From positions 37,003,755 to 37,067,754 of the forward strand of contig NC_067118.1 in the NCBI RefSeq assembly GCF_021347895.1: a stretch of 64,000 nucleotides of DNA, read 5' to 3'. The translations under genes were made by a program, and so were the position numbers. This document shows positions 32,021 to 47,000 of the stretch, piece by piece (within the stretch, counting starts at the first letter, position 1; every line of letters begins with the position of its first letter). This DNA is from Acanthochromis polyacanthus. Lineage: Eukaryota > Chordata > Actinopteri > Pomacentridae. The notes below the pieces were generated by a model. That model did not search any database. It worked only from the letters and a program-made list of their open reading frames with translations, and was not told the origin of the DNA.

Positions 32021-34136
32021 CTTTTTTGTTAGCTGCAGTTACAGCTTGACCATATCTCCGATCACATACCTACAAGCTGACAGATTGACCTTTGACCTCA
32101 AGAAAAAAAAAAACCTGAAGTTTTGTTGTTGTGCCTCAGAATTAAGGCACAGTAACATAACACACGAATTTGGACAGCAAATTTGAAATAGCCAGGATTG
32201 TTTGGCAAAACCGAAAACATAAATACCAATAGACTTATCAATTTTCTAATGTGTTCAATTAACTGGAGTACCGGCAAAAAAAAAAAAACTAAACAAAAAA
32301 CAAAAACACATACTTGGCAACAAATCAGAAACAGGCAGATTTCTGATTGTCTGCTTTTCCAACTTAATACATATAGGTTCCCATGGCAACACAATAGAAA
32401 CAGTTTGCCTATTGAAATTGCTCAACAGATTAGCAGATACATAACATATTCCCTCAGAATCTGTCACTTAATGAAAATGTAAACATGAAAATATGGTTCT
32501 AAAGCCAATTTAAATCCAAAAACCTGAACAGAGCTTCCCATGGAGCAGGTTAGCTGGGCAGAATCTGTTGTCATGGTGATCTACCAGTTAAGAAGAGAAC
32601 CAACCTTGTGACACTGATGCTCCAGATTTAGGCTCAACGTATTTCGCTAAACCGTTAATCTTGCATCATAGTACAGCCCTCTGCCGTTTAAATAATATTT
32701 TGAATTGTACCCATGTTAGCAGTGTCTGTTTTTGAACTTATGGATGGATGATGGCGGTAGAAAATGTGGCTCATATCTCATTATCATGATGTGAATGAGA
32801 GACCGCAATAACACACTTGAGCTTCCATCACAACTGGGCACTGCATTAGAGTGACTGACTGTGCTTGGTAGTGACCGCTCACTGCTGCTTATTTCCCTGC
32901 CTGCTCATATAATTGTGTCAAGAGCAATTACGGAATGACAAGATCAAAGTGTGCGACATGGTGACTGAGACAGAAATTAGAAATGCTCATGGCCGCATTA
33001 CTCATCGTCTGATTCGATTTCAGCATTTGATGTTGGAATTTTGTGATTTGCCTCTTCCTGCTGCTTTTGTTCCTACACATGTCTGTCTCCATGTCAGCAT
33101 ACTTTGTGTTCAAAGATGGCAGCATGAATATTTAAAGAGAAAGTATGAACACCTACATGGAAACATCAAACAAACTGCATGTTGAATTCAGCTGCGATGT
33201 GGCAGATACCCATGAGGCAATGCGAAAAATTTACCAGGATAGCACTGCACATAACTGATTTAAGCTCTTTTCTATAGCAATTTCTTTAGCCAATTCATGA
33301 GAGAACTGAATGAATGTTTTTTTCTGATTTATTTATTCATTTATTTATAGTCAATAGGTTCAACATTAAATACATAAAAAGCTTCCAGAGGTTTGAGAGT
33401 GTGATCCACGGCTCCGTGATGTCCACTGCATGCTCATGATTGCAGAATATCAAAACTGTATACATATTATACATTGGCGCATTGGAGCAAAGGTGAATTC
33501 CACATAAAGGCAATCTCTGAGACAATAAAAACCATGAATGACCTCTGGCATTTTTTGCTTCACTCTGTCTCCACAGGAGACCAAGTCAATGAAACACATT
33601 ATTCATGGAGCGCTCACCTAATTTGTTGGTCCCATTACCTTCAAGAGACAGGTTATTGCTGTCATTTTGTGAGGTTTAGGCTATTGATCAATCCTGACAC
33701 ATCAAGCTATTTCTCTTGAAAGCACCAGACGTCGATGATACCAGCTGTATGTCAATAATATGTCAATAAAAGAAAAACAGAGGCCTCCTGGCTGCGGTAA
33801 TGTCAGAATAGTCGCAGGTTTTGTCGGTTTGAGTTAAAACATTTGTAAATATTGACAAATATTAGTGAGTAAAATTGAATTCCAAGGTGTAGATAGAATT
33901 GCAAAAGGACATAGAAGCAGCACTAATCAGTATTTTTCTATTAACAATACACCAAATGACTAATGTGTCTCTCAAACACTGATAAACTCAGACACGAATT
34001 ATCAGCTACTTTGGATTTGTTGTATTGTGCTATGGTGATACTAGTATGGCAACTGATTGACAGATCTTAAAAAAACCAAAACACACAAACAAGGAACAAC
34101 TTCAATCTAAATCCATGGTTTTTGAAGGTATTTTTT
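32021..34136. other. Gene-free stretch
   Basis: No gene recognised. A-rich runs occur at 32103-32113 and 32277-32288. Short frames at 32913-33185 and 33474-33719 are not attributable to any family. Confidence 0.4.
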
Positions 34137-34300
34137 GGCCATTTTTGTCTTTATTTGACAGGCAAGTAGGTGAAAAGAATGGGGAGAATACCTGAAGCAA
34201 AGGGCCTCGAGCTGGAATAGAACCCACCCCACTGCATCGGGAACTACAGCCCCTATTTATGGATCACCCGCTCAACCAGTTGACCTATCTGGGCAGCCCC
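34137..34300 (-). mobile_element. tRNA-derived SINE
   Basis: On the - strand: GGGGCTGCCCAGATAGGTCA, then ACTGGTTGAGCGGGTGATCC (A box), GGTTCTATTCC (B box) and AGCTCGAGGCCCTTTGCTTC. It closes with TGCCTGTCAAATAAAGACAA and AAATGGCC. Complete from tRNA-like head to tail. Confidence 0.8.
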
Positions 34301-36307
34301 AGACTCAATCTTGATGAACGCAAAATAGCCGGGAACATTTGGTAAGTGATGTATGGTGTACTTGAGATGAGCTGTGCAATTTATAGATGAATGAGTTGCG
34401 TGTTTTTTGCCTTACTAAACCTACTGTACACTACATGCACAACACCAAGCAACTTTAAATTAGACCGCTAGTGACTAGCTGATACGCTTAAGCAACTTTT
34501 CAGACATGCACCCAATGTTACAGCTGTTTGCAGCAATTTGGGTAAAGCTTTTTTCACATTTTGACCACAATGTTGATCGAAAAACATTACAGAGAGCATA
34601 GTTTGTTAGGCAAATTCAGAACACCCCATTCTAGGACATCTAGTACACATGTAATTCCCACAAAAGTTGGTGCAGAGAGGTAAATCTAGAAATAGGTGAT
34701 TTGTTCTGAACGTATTTCCCAAGTTGACAAAGAGTCAGTGTAGCAATGCTGTGTTTAGAATTTGTGTTCCTGCCCCCAAAACTCTGTCATAGTCATGTCC
34801 ATTCGGCTGTGCTCAGACTAAAGGAGTTTTAGACTAATTTACCCCTATTCCTTCTTTTAACTGGAGGAGAAATCTGGTCTGTGATTTGAGTCTCAGCTGA
34901 TGTTCGGCCTGGATTATTTGGTGATGTGAGGGATATACAGATACATTTTTAATGTCCCAAACTGCTTGCAGGCTTAGTGGGGCTGCCCCAATGATATCAA
35001 AAATGTTTGATATTTACAAGTTAAAATCAAGATGGTTACATTTATCACAGAAACGTCCCAAAGCATTGGATGCGGTTTCCAAGCAACATTAAACATTCTA
35101 ACTCTTGAGGCTAAAGTTAGCTACAGATACAGAAACTCACAGTTAAAATCTCACTATCTTCCCAACTATTGTTACATTCTGAAGCATTATTCTGCACTCT
35201 AATGTATGATTAAAGTTACAGCAACTTATTGCACTACATTTTGTTTACATCTGCCTCCCTTTATATCAGATTTCTCTGCTCGCCCTCAGACACAGTGATC
35301 TTCAGATCCTGTGGCATGTGATGGGCCATTATTTTCAAATCTTGAAGTTTGTTCATGTCATAGATTAGAATGTCTATGATATTCCTCCTACCCAGAAATC
35401 TGTTCTCCTGTAGTGTGACCATTTGGCAAGAAATATGCTAATGTGGTCAATTGAAAGGGGACCTGAGACTAGTGAGGTTTTATCTTCAGAATTGCATCAA
35501 ATGAAAAAATACAGCTTGTTCATTCATGTAGATGAAACTATACCAATGCCAGAACAGGTTTCCATCCAAGTGGTCATGTCAGGTTTGCTTCAGCCTCTTT
35601 ATATGCAGTCAGTGGTTTTAACAGTCAGATAATTTGTTGCGGATAGACAATATGTGTACACAGAGCTTAGCTTTATGCTTTCCCCTCAATAATTCTGCAG
35701 ATCATTAAAGTTTAATTGAGGTAACAAAGTAAAGTGGTACAATTTTATTCAAAACCTTATATTGGCTTAGTGATGTGATCCTTCTAGAACTTTTGAAAAC
35801 TCTGCCTGTTTTGCTCTGTCCTCCACCGGTGACACTGTGCATGTCATCCAGCTAGCTAGACCAACATGTGAGTTTATTATAAGTCTCTTCTTTACAATCT
35901 TTAAAATCAAAATGCTGCAGAAATAACCATCCAATGTTAGGCTCACAACATAGTTCATTAGAGCCGTTTTTGGAACATAACAGAATTGCAAAACTGACCG
36001 ATGTAAATTAAACTTCAAAAATAAGTGAACAGTGACTAAAAATCTTCATTTTCTCAGCAGATCAGAGCTGAAACTGGTAATATTTTGCCGATTTAATACA
36101 CTGCAGACAGTCATAATGAGAACTGAGTTGTGTATGATCAGTATGCAGTGATTGACTGGTTACATGTGCTTGTATGTGCCATTGTGAATTCTCCCAGTGC
36201 AATGTTTTAATTTTTCTATTCACTGATTACATTTGAGAAGATTTCACTGTACTGTCTTCGAGAGGAGAACAGATAGGCTGATAAAAGCCCTACCAACCCC
36301 ACCCCCT
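34301..36307. other. Gene-free stretch
   Basis: No coding exon, RNA gene or defined repeat recognised; AT-rich unique-looking DNA. Confidence 0.4.
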
Positions 36308-38444
<2,137 letters not shown>

Positions 38445-38665
38445 CTGGGGGGTATTCCACGAAGCTGGCTAAAACAGGCTGGGCTTACGCCGGTAAGCGT
38501 GGCTTGAACAAGCGGCAACTTTAATCTCAGCTGCAAGTCGTTCCACGAACGAGGCTCAGCTGTTTTTCAGAGACGCTTATTCAAGCCAGGCTGATCTAAG
38601 CCAGGCTGAGCGCGTCCGGGGGAGAAAAAAAGCCCCGACGTGTCAATCGTCGAAATGATGATATT

Positions 38666-38845
38666 ATGTCTAAAAACAGAGCGGAGACTTTCTCTTCGGC
38701 GGAGCAGAAACTTCTCACGGAGTTGTACAAGGACTACAGGGAGATTATCACAAGAAAAGGCAACACGGTTGCGATAAATAAAGCTCGAGACGCTGCCTGG
38801 CAAAGCATTGCCGACCGTTTAAATGCGTGTTTATTTTCTTTTTAA
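38666..38845 (+). CDS. Transposon-encoded Myb/SANT-like DNA-binding fragment
   Basis: A 59-residue ORF, ATG at 38666 and TAA at 38843-38845. It contains SSAEQKLLTELYKDYREIIT, then RKGNTVAINKARDAAWQSIA and DRLNA. The spacing of hydrophobic residues and the AW-SIADRLNA ending match Myb_DNA-bind_5/NAIF1-like domains, which Harbinger transposons encode as the accessory protein that binds the element ends. The C-terminus CLFSF is probably intron or decayed sequence. It is a relic, not a host gene. Confidence 0.65.
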   Translation: MSKNRAETFSSAEQKLLTELYKDYREIITRKGNTVAINKARDAAWQSIADRLNACLFSF

Positions 38846-39077
38846 TGAAGCACTTAGTCTGAGCGTACACACGCACACATGTCTGAAAATTTAATTTTCA
38901 GAGGACAAGTTTTTGACACTGATTAGGGATAACCCACAACTGCAGTGGTTGATGACTTTTTTTTCCTCACCCTGAAGTTTGTCACACTACTGTGGCCCAG
39001 AGGAGATCAATCTTGATGAAATAAAGCTTTTCAAAACCCATTGAAGACATTTTTTTATGTGTGTATAAACATATATA

Positions 39078-39124
<47 letters not shown>
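39078..39124. repeat. (AT)n microsatellite
   Basis: A perfect AT array inside the 38448-40145 transposon. Confidence 0.95.
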
Positions 39125-39130
<6 letters not shown>

Positions 39131-39668
39131 AAGAGGCTACAACATAGCCTGGTTTTGTGTAATGTGATGGTGGTTTTCACTTTTTACTCTGGTAGGCCTA
39201 ATTCATGTTCTTGATTTGACAAATATATATCCACCATAGATGAATAAAGCAGCAACATAGGTAACACCTAAAACCAAAGTAGGAATACTTTGGAAAAAAG
39301 GGGCAACTTCATGTGGAGATGTTTCATCAAACACTCAAACTTTGAATAAAAAAGCAGAAAAAAACATGTAGGCCTATAGAGGAGATGTCATTTTTATTAG
39401 AGATGATAGTGCTACTGTGCCCTCCATTTAAATGAGGGAGAAGACACAAATGAGCTTGTACACAAAATAGTTATCTCATCATTTGGCATCACCTTTGGAT
39501 TATCATCATGATCAGATTGGACCGCTGGTAAAAGGAAGGTATTCTTTATGGAAAACTGTGGCTGTTGTGTCCTGCTTATTTTAAGACAATCTGTGCCTAT
39601 TCCTGTTACGTTTTGACTGCACTTTGAGGGTGAAAGAAGAAAGAAAATCAGATATTTCCAAGTATTTA

Positions 39669-39757
39669 CCGCTGGTGGATTCGAACCCACGGCGCAATGA
39701 AAAGTAAAACCACATTTGATCTACTTAACTACGCTCTAACCACTGAGCCACAGTTGC
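39669..39757 (-). other. tRNA-like segment with A and B boxes
   Basis: On the - strand TGGCTCAGTGGTTAGAGCG (A box) is followed about 50 bases later by GGTTCGAATCC (B box) and CACCAGCGG. The T-stem pairs only if one more C is present after the T loop, and only about 5 of 7 acceptor pairs form. It is therefore a decayed tRNA-like sequence or SINE head rather than a functional tRNA. Confidence 0.5.
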
Positions 39758-40148
39758 ACACTGTGACAAAATGTGTAGTGTAATATGATATAGTTTGATT
39801 CACGGTTATTCCGGTGTTATTTAAATAAGAAAATTTAAAAAAAGGTCTCAATGTATGTCACCGAACAAGAACATCATTGATTACAGATCAAGATGAATTT
39901 AATGTGTAACATGCGGTTCACAGGCGTCTTTCTGAAGCTCGTCAGAACCTTCTCTGACATGGGGCTAAAGTAAGCTTGACTGTTAGCCTGCCCCGGACCA
40001 GGCTTGTCGCTCTGGCTGAGTTACCATGGTTACCAAGCCAGGCTAGCCCTAAGCCTTGTTGGTGGAACTAAACTCTCACTAAAGTTAGCGAAGCTGACCG
40101 AAATAAGCCAGGCTTAGACCTAAGCCAGCTTTGTGGAATACCCCCCTG

Positions 40149-41154
40149 GTGGTTGCTGTACCTAATATATCAGGTATGTGAGCTCCTTCTCTCTCTCTCT
40201 CTTTTGTCTTTCATGTATTTTGTTTAATCGTTTCCATAGTTCTGTTTCAATGTTGGTATTGTGTTCCCTGTTTGATTTATTGTTGTTGACCAACAGTTTA
40301 TGAACTGCATATAATATGAAAAATGCTGCTAACTGATTGGGTTTTTATGTGATAGACTGGTACAGAGTGAAATATGTTCGTATGATCATCCTGTGCATGT
40401 TTGATTGTATTTGTTGTTGCTTATTCAGACGGTCTGTGATTGTGATAGGAATGGAGAGGCTAGTGTAACACCTCGTGGTAACTGTACCTCACGTATTTAG
40501 TTTTTTAACAGGAACAGGAACAGAAAGTAAATCAGCTGGCGTGCAGCATAGTGGTCTGCCATTATCATTCCCCCTCACACACAAAGCAGAGGAGACAGAG
40601 TTAAGCCAGACCGGCCACACTAAAATGTTGTCTGCATATGGATCTACTGTTTATTGATTCAGTAAACACTTTTGGAAATCATGGTCAGTCGGGACATTTA
40701 ATGACGATGCATTTGTATAAAATGTAGGGTAAATCACAAGGCAAACTCTTCCTCAGGACATTGAGAATGCCAGGTCGGGATGTTTTCAGACCGGCAGCAA
40801 CAACAGTTCCATCAACAGCTGCATAGAGAGGGATATTATAGTAGGGCAGCACATAAACATCCTCATTATAAAGATTAATGCATATTTGAGAGTTCAGTAG
40901 TGCAAAAACCGGAGGCACTGGACTACTAGAGATGCGCAAGAAAGTGGCACGGTCAGATTAATCATCTTTCTCCATATTCTCAAGACGTGGTTGACTGCAT
41001 GTGTGGTGTCCACCAGTAGGACAGTAAGGGCCTGAAATTCCTGACCTCTATTGTGACATGATGTGGGGAACATTGTGCTGGCATGATTAGGGTCCACTTA
41101 TCCTTTTAGAGAGGACAGTCAGTGTAAATCAGTACAAAGTTATTCTGAATGATC
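40149..41154. other. Gene-free stretch
   Basis: No gene or repeat clearly recognised. Confidence 0.35.
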
Positions 41155-41800
41155 ACCTCTTTTTTTTCTATGGTGCAACATTTCTATCCTGATGGGAGCG
41201 GCCTCTTTCAGGATGGCAACGAACCCCATCCATACGGCATGCATTGTACAGCACCTTTTAAAACTGGATTTACAAAGTGGTTTATGAAACATTAAAGATG
41301 CAAAGTACTGACAAGCAATAGTAAAACAGTATAATGAAACAACGGAATAGCAGTAGAGACAGTAAAACAATAAAAAGAGCAATAAAAACTGTATCTAAAA
41401 CATCAAAATATTTTGCAAATGTCAGTCTGTGCAGGTGGGTTTTTAAAAGCTTTGAGAATTGATGCACTGTTTGAGCTTTTTTGATTGCAAGGTGGAGATC
41501 ATTACCAGACGTCTGGCAAAACAGTAAAACGTGTTTCCTTTTTATTTTTAGCTTTGATGCTGGAATTTTTGAACAGAAACTGATTCTCTGATCTGAAGGG
41601 TTTCAGTTGCAGAATAAGGAGTTAAAGATGTAGAGCGGAGCCAAACCATGTAGAGATGTAAACAACAATAAGGAATAAGGAGAACTGCTCTCAAATTCAA
41701 TTCCATAATCAGTGACGATCCATCCTTTTAGTTCCAGAGATTCCAAGGTGTTCTAGCAGCACATGGTGGCTCAACACCTCACTAAGACACAGCATGTTTT
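41155..41800 (-). repeat. Degraded dispersed repeat (LINE/SINE-like)
   Basis: Stretches such as CAGCACCTTTTAAAACTGGA, GTGCAGGTGGGTTTTTAAAA, GGAGCCAAACCATGTAGAGA and CACATGGTGGCTCAACACCT resemble common teleost dispersed repeats in antisense. The parts are too decayed to assign a family or boundaries with confidence. Confidence 0.4.
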
Positions 41801-41946
41801 CCTTTAATTTGTCACCCCTCTGTACTGTATATGAAAGAAGTATACTGTTTATTCATCTCAAACCACTGAAGCTCGTAGCGCCTTTAGAGGAGTCATAGGT
41901 GTCTTGGTGGCCTCATTTACTGGTGTCTGTCTTGCCTAATCACTTA

Positions 41947-42473
41947 GGCCCCGTCCACACGAAGACGAAACGCTGAACAGTTTCAAAAACGATCGCCGTA
42001 AAGACGAAGGCGTCTCAGAAAATGTATGCGTCTACACGAATGCACTCGATACGCATGGAAACGCTATAAAACACATGCCAGACCTTTAGGGGCGCTGTAA
42101 CGAATATGACGGAAACACGCGCAAACAGAAGAAAAAAACTGGGCATGCGCACTTGCGGCAAAAGTTGTAAACAGAGAGCTTCATCAGCACATTTGCTACA
42201 CTGTACGCCGCCATTGTTGTTGTCGTGGCCGCGTGTGGCGCATGCGTGTCAATGAAGATACGAAACTATGACGCAAGCGTTTCTGAAAAGCAGCGGATCG
42301 CCCGTACACACGGAGCTGCGTAAACGGCGTTTCAAAATCTTTCCACTCTGGAACCCGTTTTCAAAAATGATCGTTTACAGACCCCCAAAACGCCGTCTTC
42401 ATGTGGATGATACGCAGATTCGGCAAGAAACTTATGCGTTTAGACCTCATTTCGTCTTCGTGTGGACGGGGCC
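41947..42473. mobile_element. PIF/Harbinger-like MITE, 527 bp
   Basis: Perfect 24-base terminal inverted repeats starting GGCCCCGTCCACACGAAGAC and ending with the inverse. They are flanked by TTA on both sides (41944-41946, 42474-42476), the classic 3-bp Harbinger target site. The interior is rich in CG and in GTTT/AAAC subterminal repeats. No transposase. Confidence 0.88.
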
Positions 42474-42878
42474 TTAGTTTTTGAGGACAACTTGGGCTAG
42501 GCAGATTTGCGTATATACCCTATCCCTTCGGCTTCTTGATTATAGATTTAAATATACTCCAAGAGATATTCAACAACTTCTTCTTTGTTGATTTTCTTGT
42601 ATTTATCTCCTGACCTGTGATTTTCAAGAGTCTTTTCGCTAAGTTGTTTGGAATATTGCGTTGTCTTCTAGGTAGTTCTAGGCAGTGGTACTGATTCACC
42701 AGTGAATGGACTTACTGATACAGATGCATAAGTACTACAGTCATTGGCACATTTCCTGCACTCACATGATCCCCATTTCACTGATCGTTTGACTTGTTGC
42801 ACCATTTGGCTGCGCATCAACTTAAAGTGGATGGATTCTTGTGCAGCCATTTATTTTACATTTTGTATATTTATTTAG

Positions 42879-43000
42879 TAGGGCTGCCCCGAGTAGTGGT
42901 TTCTGGCCTCCGGATATTCGGGCCCTATTAAAGACGAATATCCGGATACCGCCGTAGCGAACGAATATTCGGATATTCGGGATATTCGGGTCCAGCCCTA
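42879..43000. mobile_element. 122-bp hAT-like mini-element
   Basis: TAGGGCTG at the left end and CAGCCCTA at the right end. The element is flanked by perfect 8-base duplications TTATTTAG (42871-42878 and 43001-43008), diagnostic of hAT insertion. The interior is built from repeated GAATATTCGG and GGATATTCGG units. Confidence 0.85.
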
Positions 43001-43008
43001 TTATTTAG

Positions 43009-43970
43009 TTGACATTGCTTTGTAGAAATCTGGTTTCAGAGTCTTTTTTTTGTAAATTATTATCACAAATTAAACTGACAAAGAGTCAAGCGGGTTAAAT
43101 AGTTTATATAGGAGCTGTATTTGACACTATGTGTGCAATCAGGAAACTCATGTTGAGAAAATCTTGCTTGAGGCGGAGATTTTCATGTTGCAACTGCTTC
43201 TACTTTTTGCCCCTGTGTCCTGCATTTCGAGGATAATTGTTTGCTTATTCATAATGCTATTTTTGAGTTTTCATCAAGACTCACTTATTTCTTTTCATAC
43301 CTTGTAATTTTTATGATGTTTGAGTACTTCATCAGTGTGCAAGTGAGATATTGCTTTGGACCTTAAGGAAAGGGAAGGCGCATGTGTCGGAGGACAGAAG
43401 GATAATTAGTGACTGGCTGTCACAACAGGATACTGCTGAATGACAACATTATTTGTTTCCGTTCGTCAGTAACTCATCTTCTAATTAAAGGTGGCATCCT
43501 ATCTTTCACGTTACATCCACTGTCTGACCATCAAGCCTCAGTGTCACTATTTCTCTCATCTCCCTCTCGCCCCAACATCATTTTCATCACCATCATTTCC
43601 TGAAATGCTTCAGGGTTTATTGTTTTCATGTATTATGGGTGATTTAAATAGCACACTCTTTGAAGGACATCTGTGACTCACTGTGCCTTTTGGGTGATCA
43701 AACAGCGAGCAGCAGTACAGTATGGACAGTAGTAGAGTGCTAGTGTGTAAAGTGATACCTTATCACAATCTAAATGTTTTTTGTTAATTGTAGATTTTTA
43801 AAAATAGATTAGAATACAGTTGAACTTATGGAAATAATTTGAGATGCTTTTGTGCTCTTTGTTCTGCCTCTGTTTTCTCTCTGCATTTGTTTCCAAACTG
43901 CCACTTATCCAGTCTGAAATCCATTGTGCTGTCACGTACTGCCAAAGCTGTTTTCCATTTGTCTTATGTA

Positions 43971-44007
<37 letters not shown>

Positions 44008-47000
44008 GCAGTCCAGGCCAGGGGATTTGTTTACTTCATTCCGACTGCCTTCTAGTTGCTGACTTCATGTCTCTTGATGGGCCTTTTTCCACAGAAGACA
44101 TTTTGACATGTCGCAGTAGGAAAAGCACAAATGAATTTAATAAGACTGATTGATGGCTGGATCACATTTAGATGCTTCAGTTCCATGTTGGCTAACTGTC
44201 ACACCGTCATGTCCTACTGTGACGTCTTACTAATGTGCAAAAAGTACAGCGTGTGCTTTCTTTGGGGTGATCACTTTCCCATTATCATTTTTTTGCAGTC
44301 AACATAGGCAAACACAACACTCACAAAGCATTTGAGGTTTTATTTACCAATTTACCAGTTAATAAAAATATGAACACAAAGACTAAGAAAGCAGATAAAC
44401 AGTAGAGGGTTAGCAAAGTTCTTAACAGGCAATGAACAAGTTTGTTATTTTCTGATTTCTGAGTTAAAGTTAATGAAGTTTATATTTTTGTGCCACCATG
44501 CTTTCATAGCAAGAATAGCATAGATGTCAGCCACTTTATGAAACTGAATAGATATACATTGAAAGAAATTAATGAGGAAATATAATTTTTTTTATATAAT
44601 ATTTTTAATAGAGAGACTGCCTAAACATTCACAGATCATGTTTTCAAGGGAGCTCATGTGTTTTTTTATAGTTCTTCTATAATTCTGACCCTGCACTTGA
44701 CTACAACAAAGCCATTTATAATGTTAATATTTACACCCAGACAAACTGTCTAACTTGAAAAGGGCACAAAACAAAGATTGTTTAACCTTTCGAATTCTAA
44801 AACAGGAATTAAATCATATGTTTTAAAACTAAAGATAACTACACTTGTTTTCCTAATTTTAATTTAAATTAACTAATGTCTAGTTTTTATCTCCGTTTTA
44901 GTGCTTATGAAGAAGCACCTCTTTCTTGATGTCTTACATGGAAATAATCCACTGACTGAATGCAGTGCAAAGAGATCACTAAGCTCAAAAATAGGCCACT
45001 GAAAATTCATTCAAAGTCATTCATACATGTTACGATAAGTCATGGTTGTTTCTTTTAACAATATAAAGGGCAAAATTTCTTTCATCTAAATGGTATGCAG
45101 TGTGTGGCACTGGTCAGATTTTTATTATGTGTTAATTCACAGAATTACTTTCCTTTTTTTAAGTCACAATCTCACTCCAGGGCAAACATCAGTGTAGACA
45201 CACCATGTAAATGTTTTTATCTGCCACGCATTTTTGTTGAAATGTCTCATTTCATTGCTTGAAAACGGTTAATTAAATTCGCTGGTGCCATGGCCTGTAT
45301 AGTACAGAAGACAGTTTGACTGGACCACCCACTCCTGCATGAAGGACTCCAGACCATTCATTCACAATTATGGCTTTTGTCTCAAGATGCTGCTGTGCCA
45401 ACACAACTGAGCCACCGAGCTGCAAGCTTCAAACTGCTGAGGAAAATATTGGACATCTGTCACTTTAGAGCATAGTAGACTCAGGATTTAGCTCCTAAAT
45501 GAATGTTGGATGACATGGTCCGCTCGTGTCCACAGATTACATGAGGGAGTGTTATTTTGTGTGACTCTGAGTGGTAGTTTGGTTATTGTGTGCATTGTTG
45601 AGAATCGACTTAATTTCCCTGAAGAGAACAAGATATTAGTCAGACAACTGATCCCTCTATCTCATGTCTCACTCAGATGCCTGCGGTGTGGCTGGAGGTT
45701 TTAGGAATGATGAATGTTGGAGGATGTTGCATGTGGTGGTAGCATGAATGTAGAAAGAACACGTACGAGGTAGACGTGACACAGGTGGACAAAATGGAGA
45801 AGGAAAGTCAGGTCTTTCAAACCAACAAGAAACAGATGTTTTCTTCTGGGACGGTGAAGCTAACACAGGTGTAGCAGCACAAACGTCGATAATGACGTCC
45901 AACATTTGAAAAAAACACCAAGTTGCATTGAAAAGAGCACAAGCTCCAATCAGTCTCAACACAATTTTGCAACTACTCAAGGAAATGAGATAATAGGCTC
46001 ATTTGCACCACTGTGTCCTCTGTCTCTCCTCCCAGACTGTCTATGGAGCCTGGACTAATTATCTCCTCACTGATGCACCTGAACCTGCCATCTCATGTTT
46101 GTCGAGGCAGACAGTACAGCGTACGCTTGAATTAACCTTAGCCGCAACACTGAGAGCTATCTCTTTTCATGCTGATGATGTCCTGTTCCACTCACTTTGT
46201 CTGATACGGTATCATTTGGGGTTCTGAAAATTTTCATTTTGATCGCTCGATTGAGTTTAATCACCCTGTAACTGAAATGCATCACAGACTGTGCAGCAGT
46301 TTGAGGTTAGTATACGTTTTCATTTTAAAACTGTGTTTAAATGGAGACTTTAGGCTATGTGTACCTGCTCCAGATGTTAGCAGCCCATTAAATGACCATT
46401 ATCAATGCATATCATCCCAATAAATATTGGCCTGTAGGGTTCTCCTCCTCCTTTTATTAGGCTCAGTAGACCGTTATCACCCTGTATAATGGTGTTCTGT
46501 TCTTACCTCATTTAACGACAATGGAGCTTTGATTCTGTACTTCTTAAAGTATACATCTGGAGGTTGGATGGGTTGGTGGTGGTGTGAGCAGGCTTTCAGT
46601 TAGGACACTTAAATGCAGATCCCATCTCGGAGCATTAATGCAGTATTAATTTCTGACTTAAATTTCATTTTCACAGTTTTTGTTTTTGTTTTTTTGCAAG
46701 TACCAGCAAAGTTTCATTGCAGAAATGCATTGACAGTAAATATCCTTGAATCTTTGAATCCTTTTTCAACCAGTGTTTACTGAAGTCTTCCCCTTTGGTT
46801 GGGTCACATGAAAGCACCAAAGCTGCTTTGTTAGTTTTAGAAAAGACCCATAATATGGATTGAAATACACCCAGTCACTATATTTACCACATGATGACTG
46901 CTTTTTGTACATTTTCATGGTGATAAAGATTTTATATGCACTTATTCACACGACAAGTAATGGTCACCTACATTTCTTAGGTTGCTTTCTGTTTATTTAT

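Larger units (their letters stand above)
38448..40145 (+). mobile_element. 1.7-kb DNA transposon with Myb-like ORF (Harbinger-type accessory)
   Basis: Left terminus GGGGGTATTCCACGAAGCTG and right terminus CAGCTTTGTGGAATACCCCC are inverted repeats. The 3-base CTG on each side (38445-38447, 40146-40148) is a candidate target-site duplication. Multiple AGCCAGGCT-type subterminal motifs occur near both ends. It carries a 59-codon Myb/SANT-like ORF (38666-38845), a (TA)n array and a tRNA-like segment, but no recognisable DDE transposase. Likely a deletion derivative of a PIF/Harbinger-type element. Confidence 0.75.
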
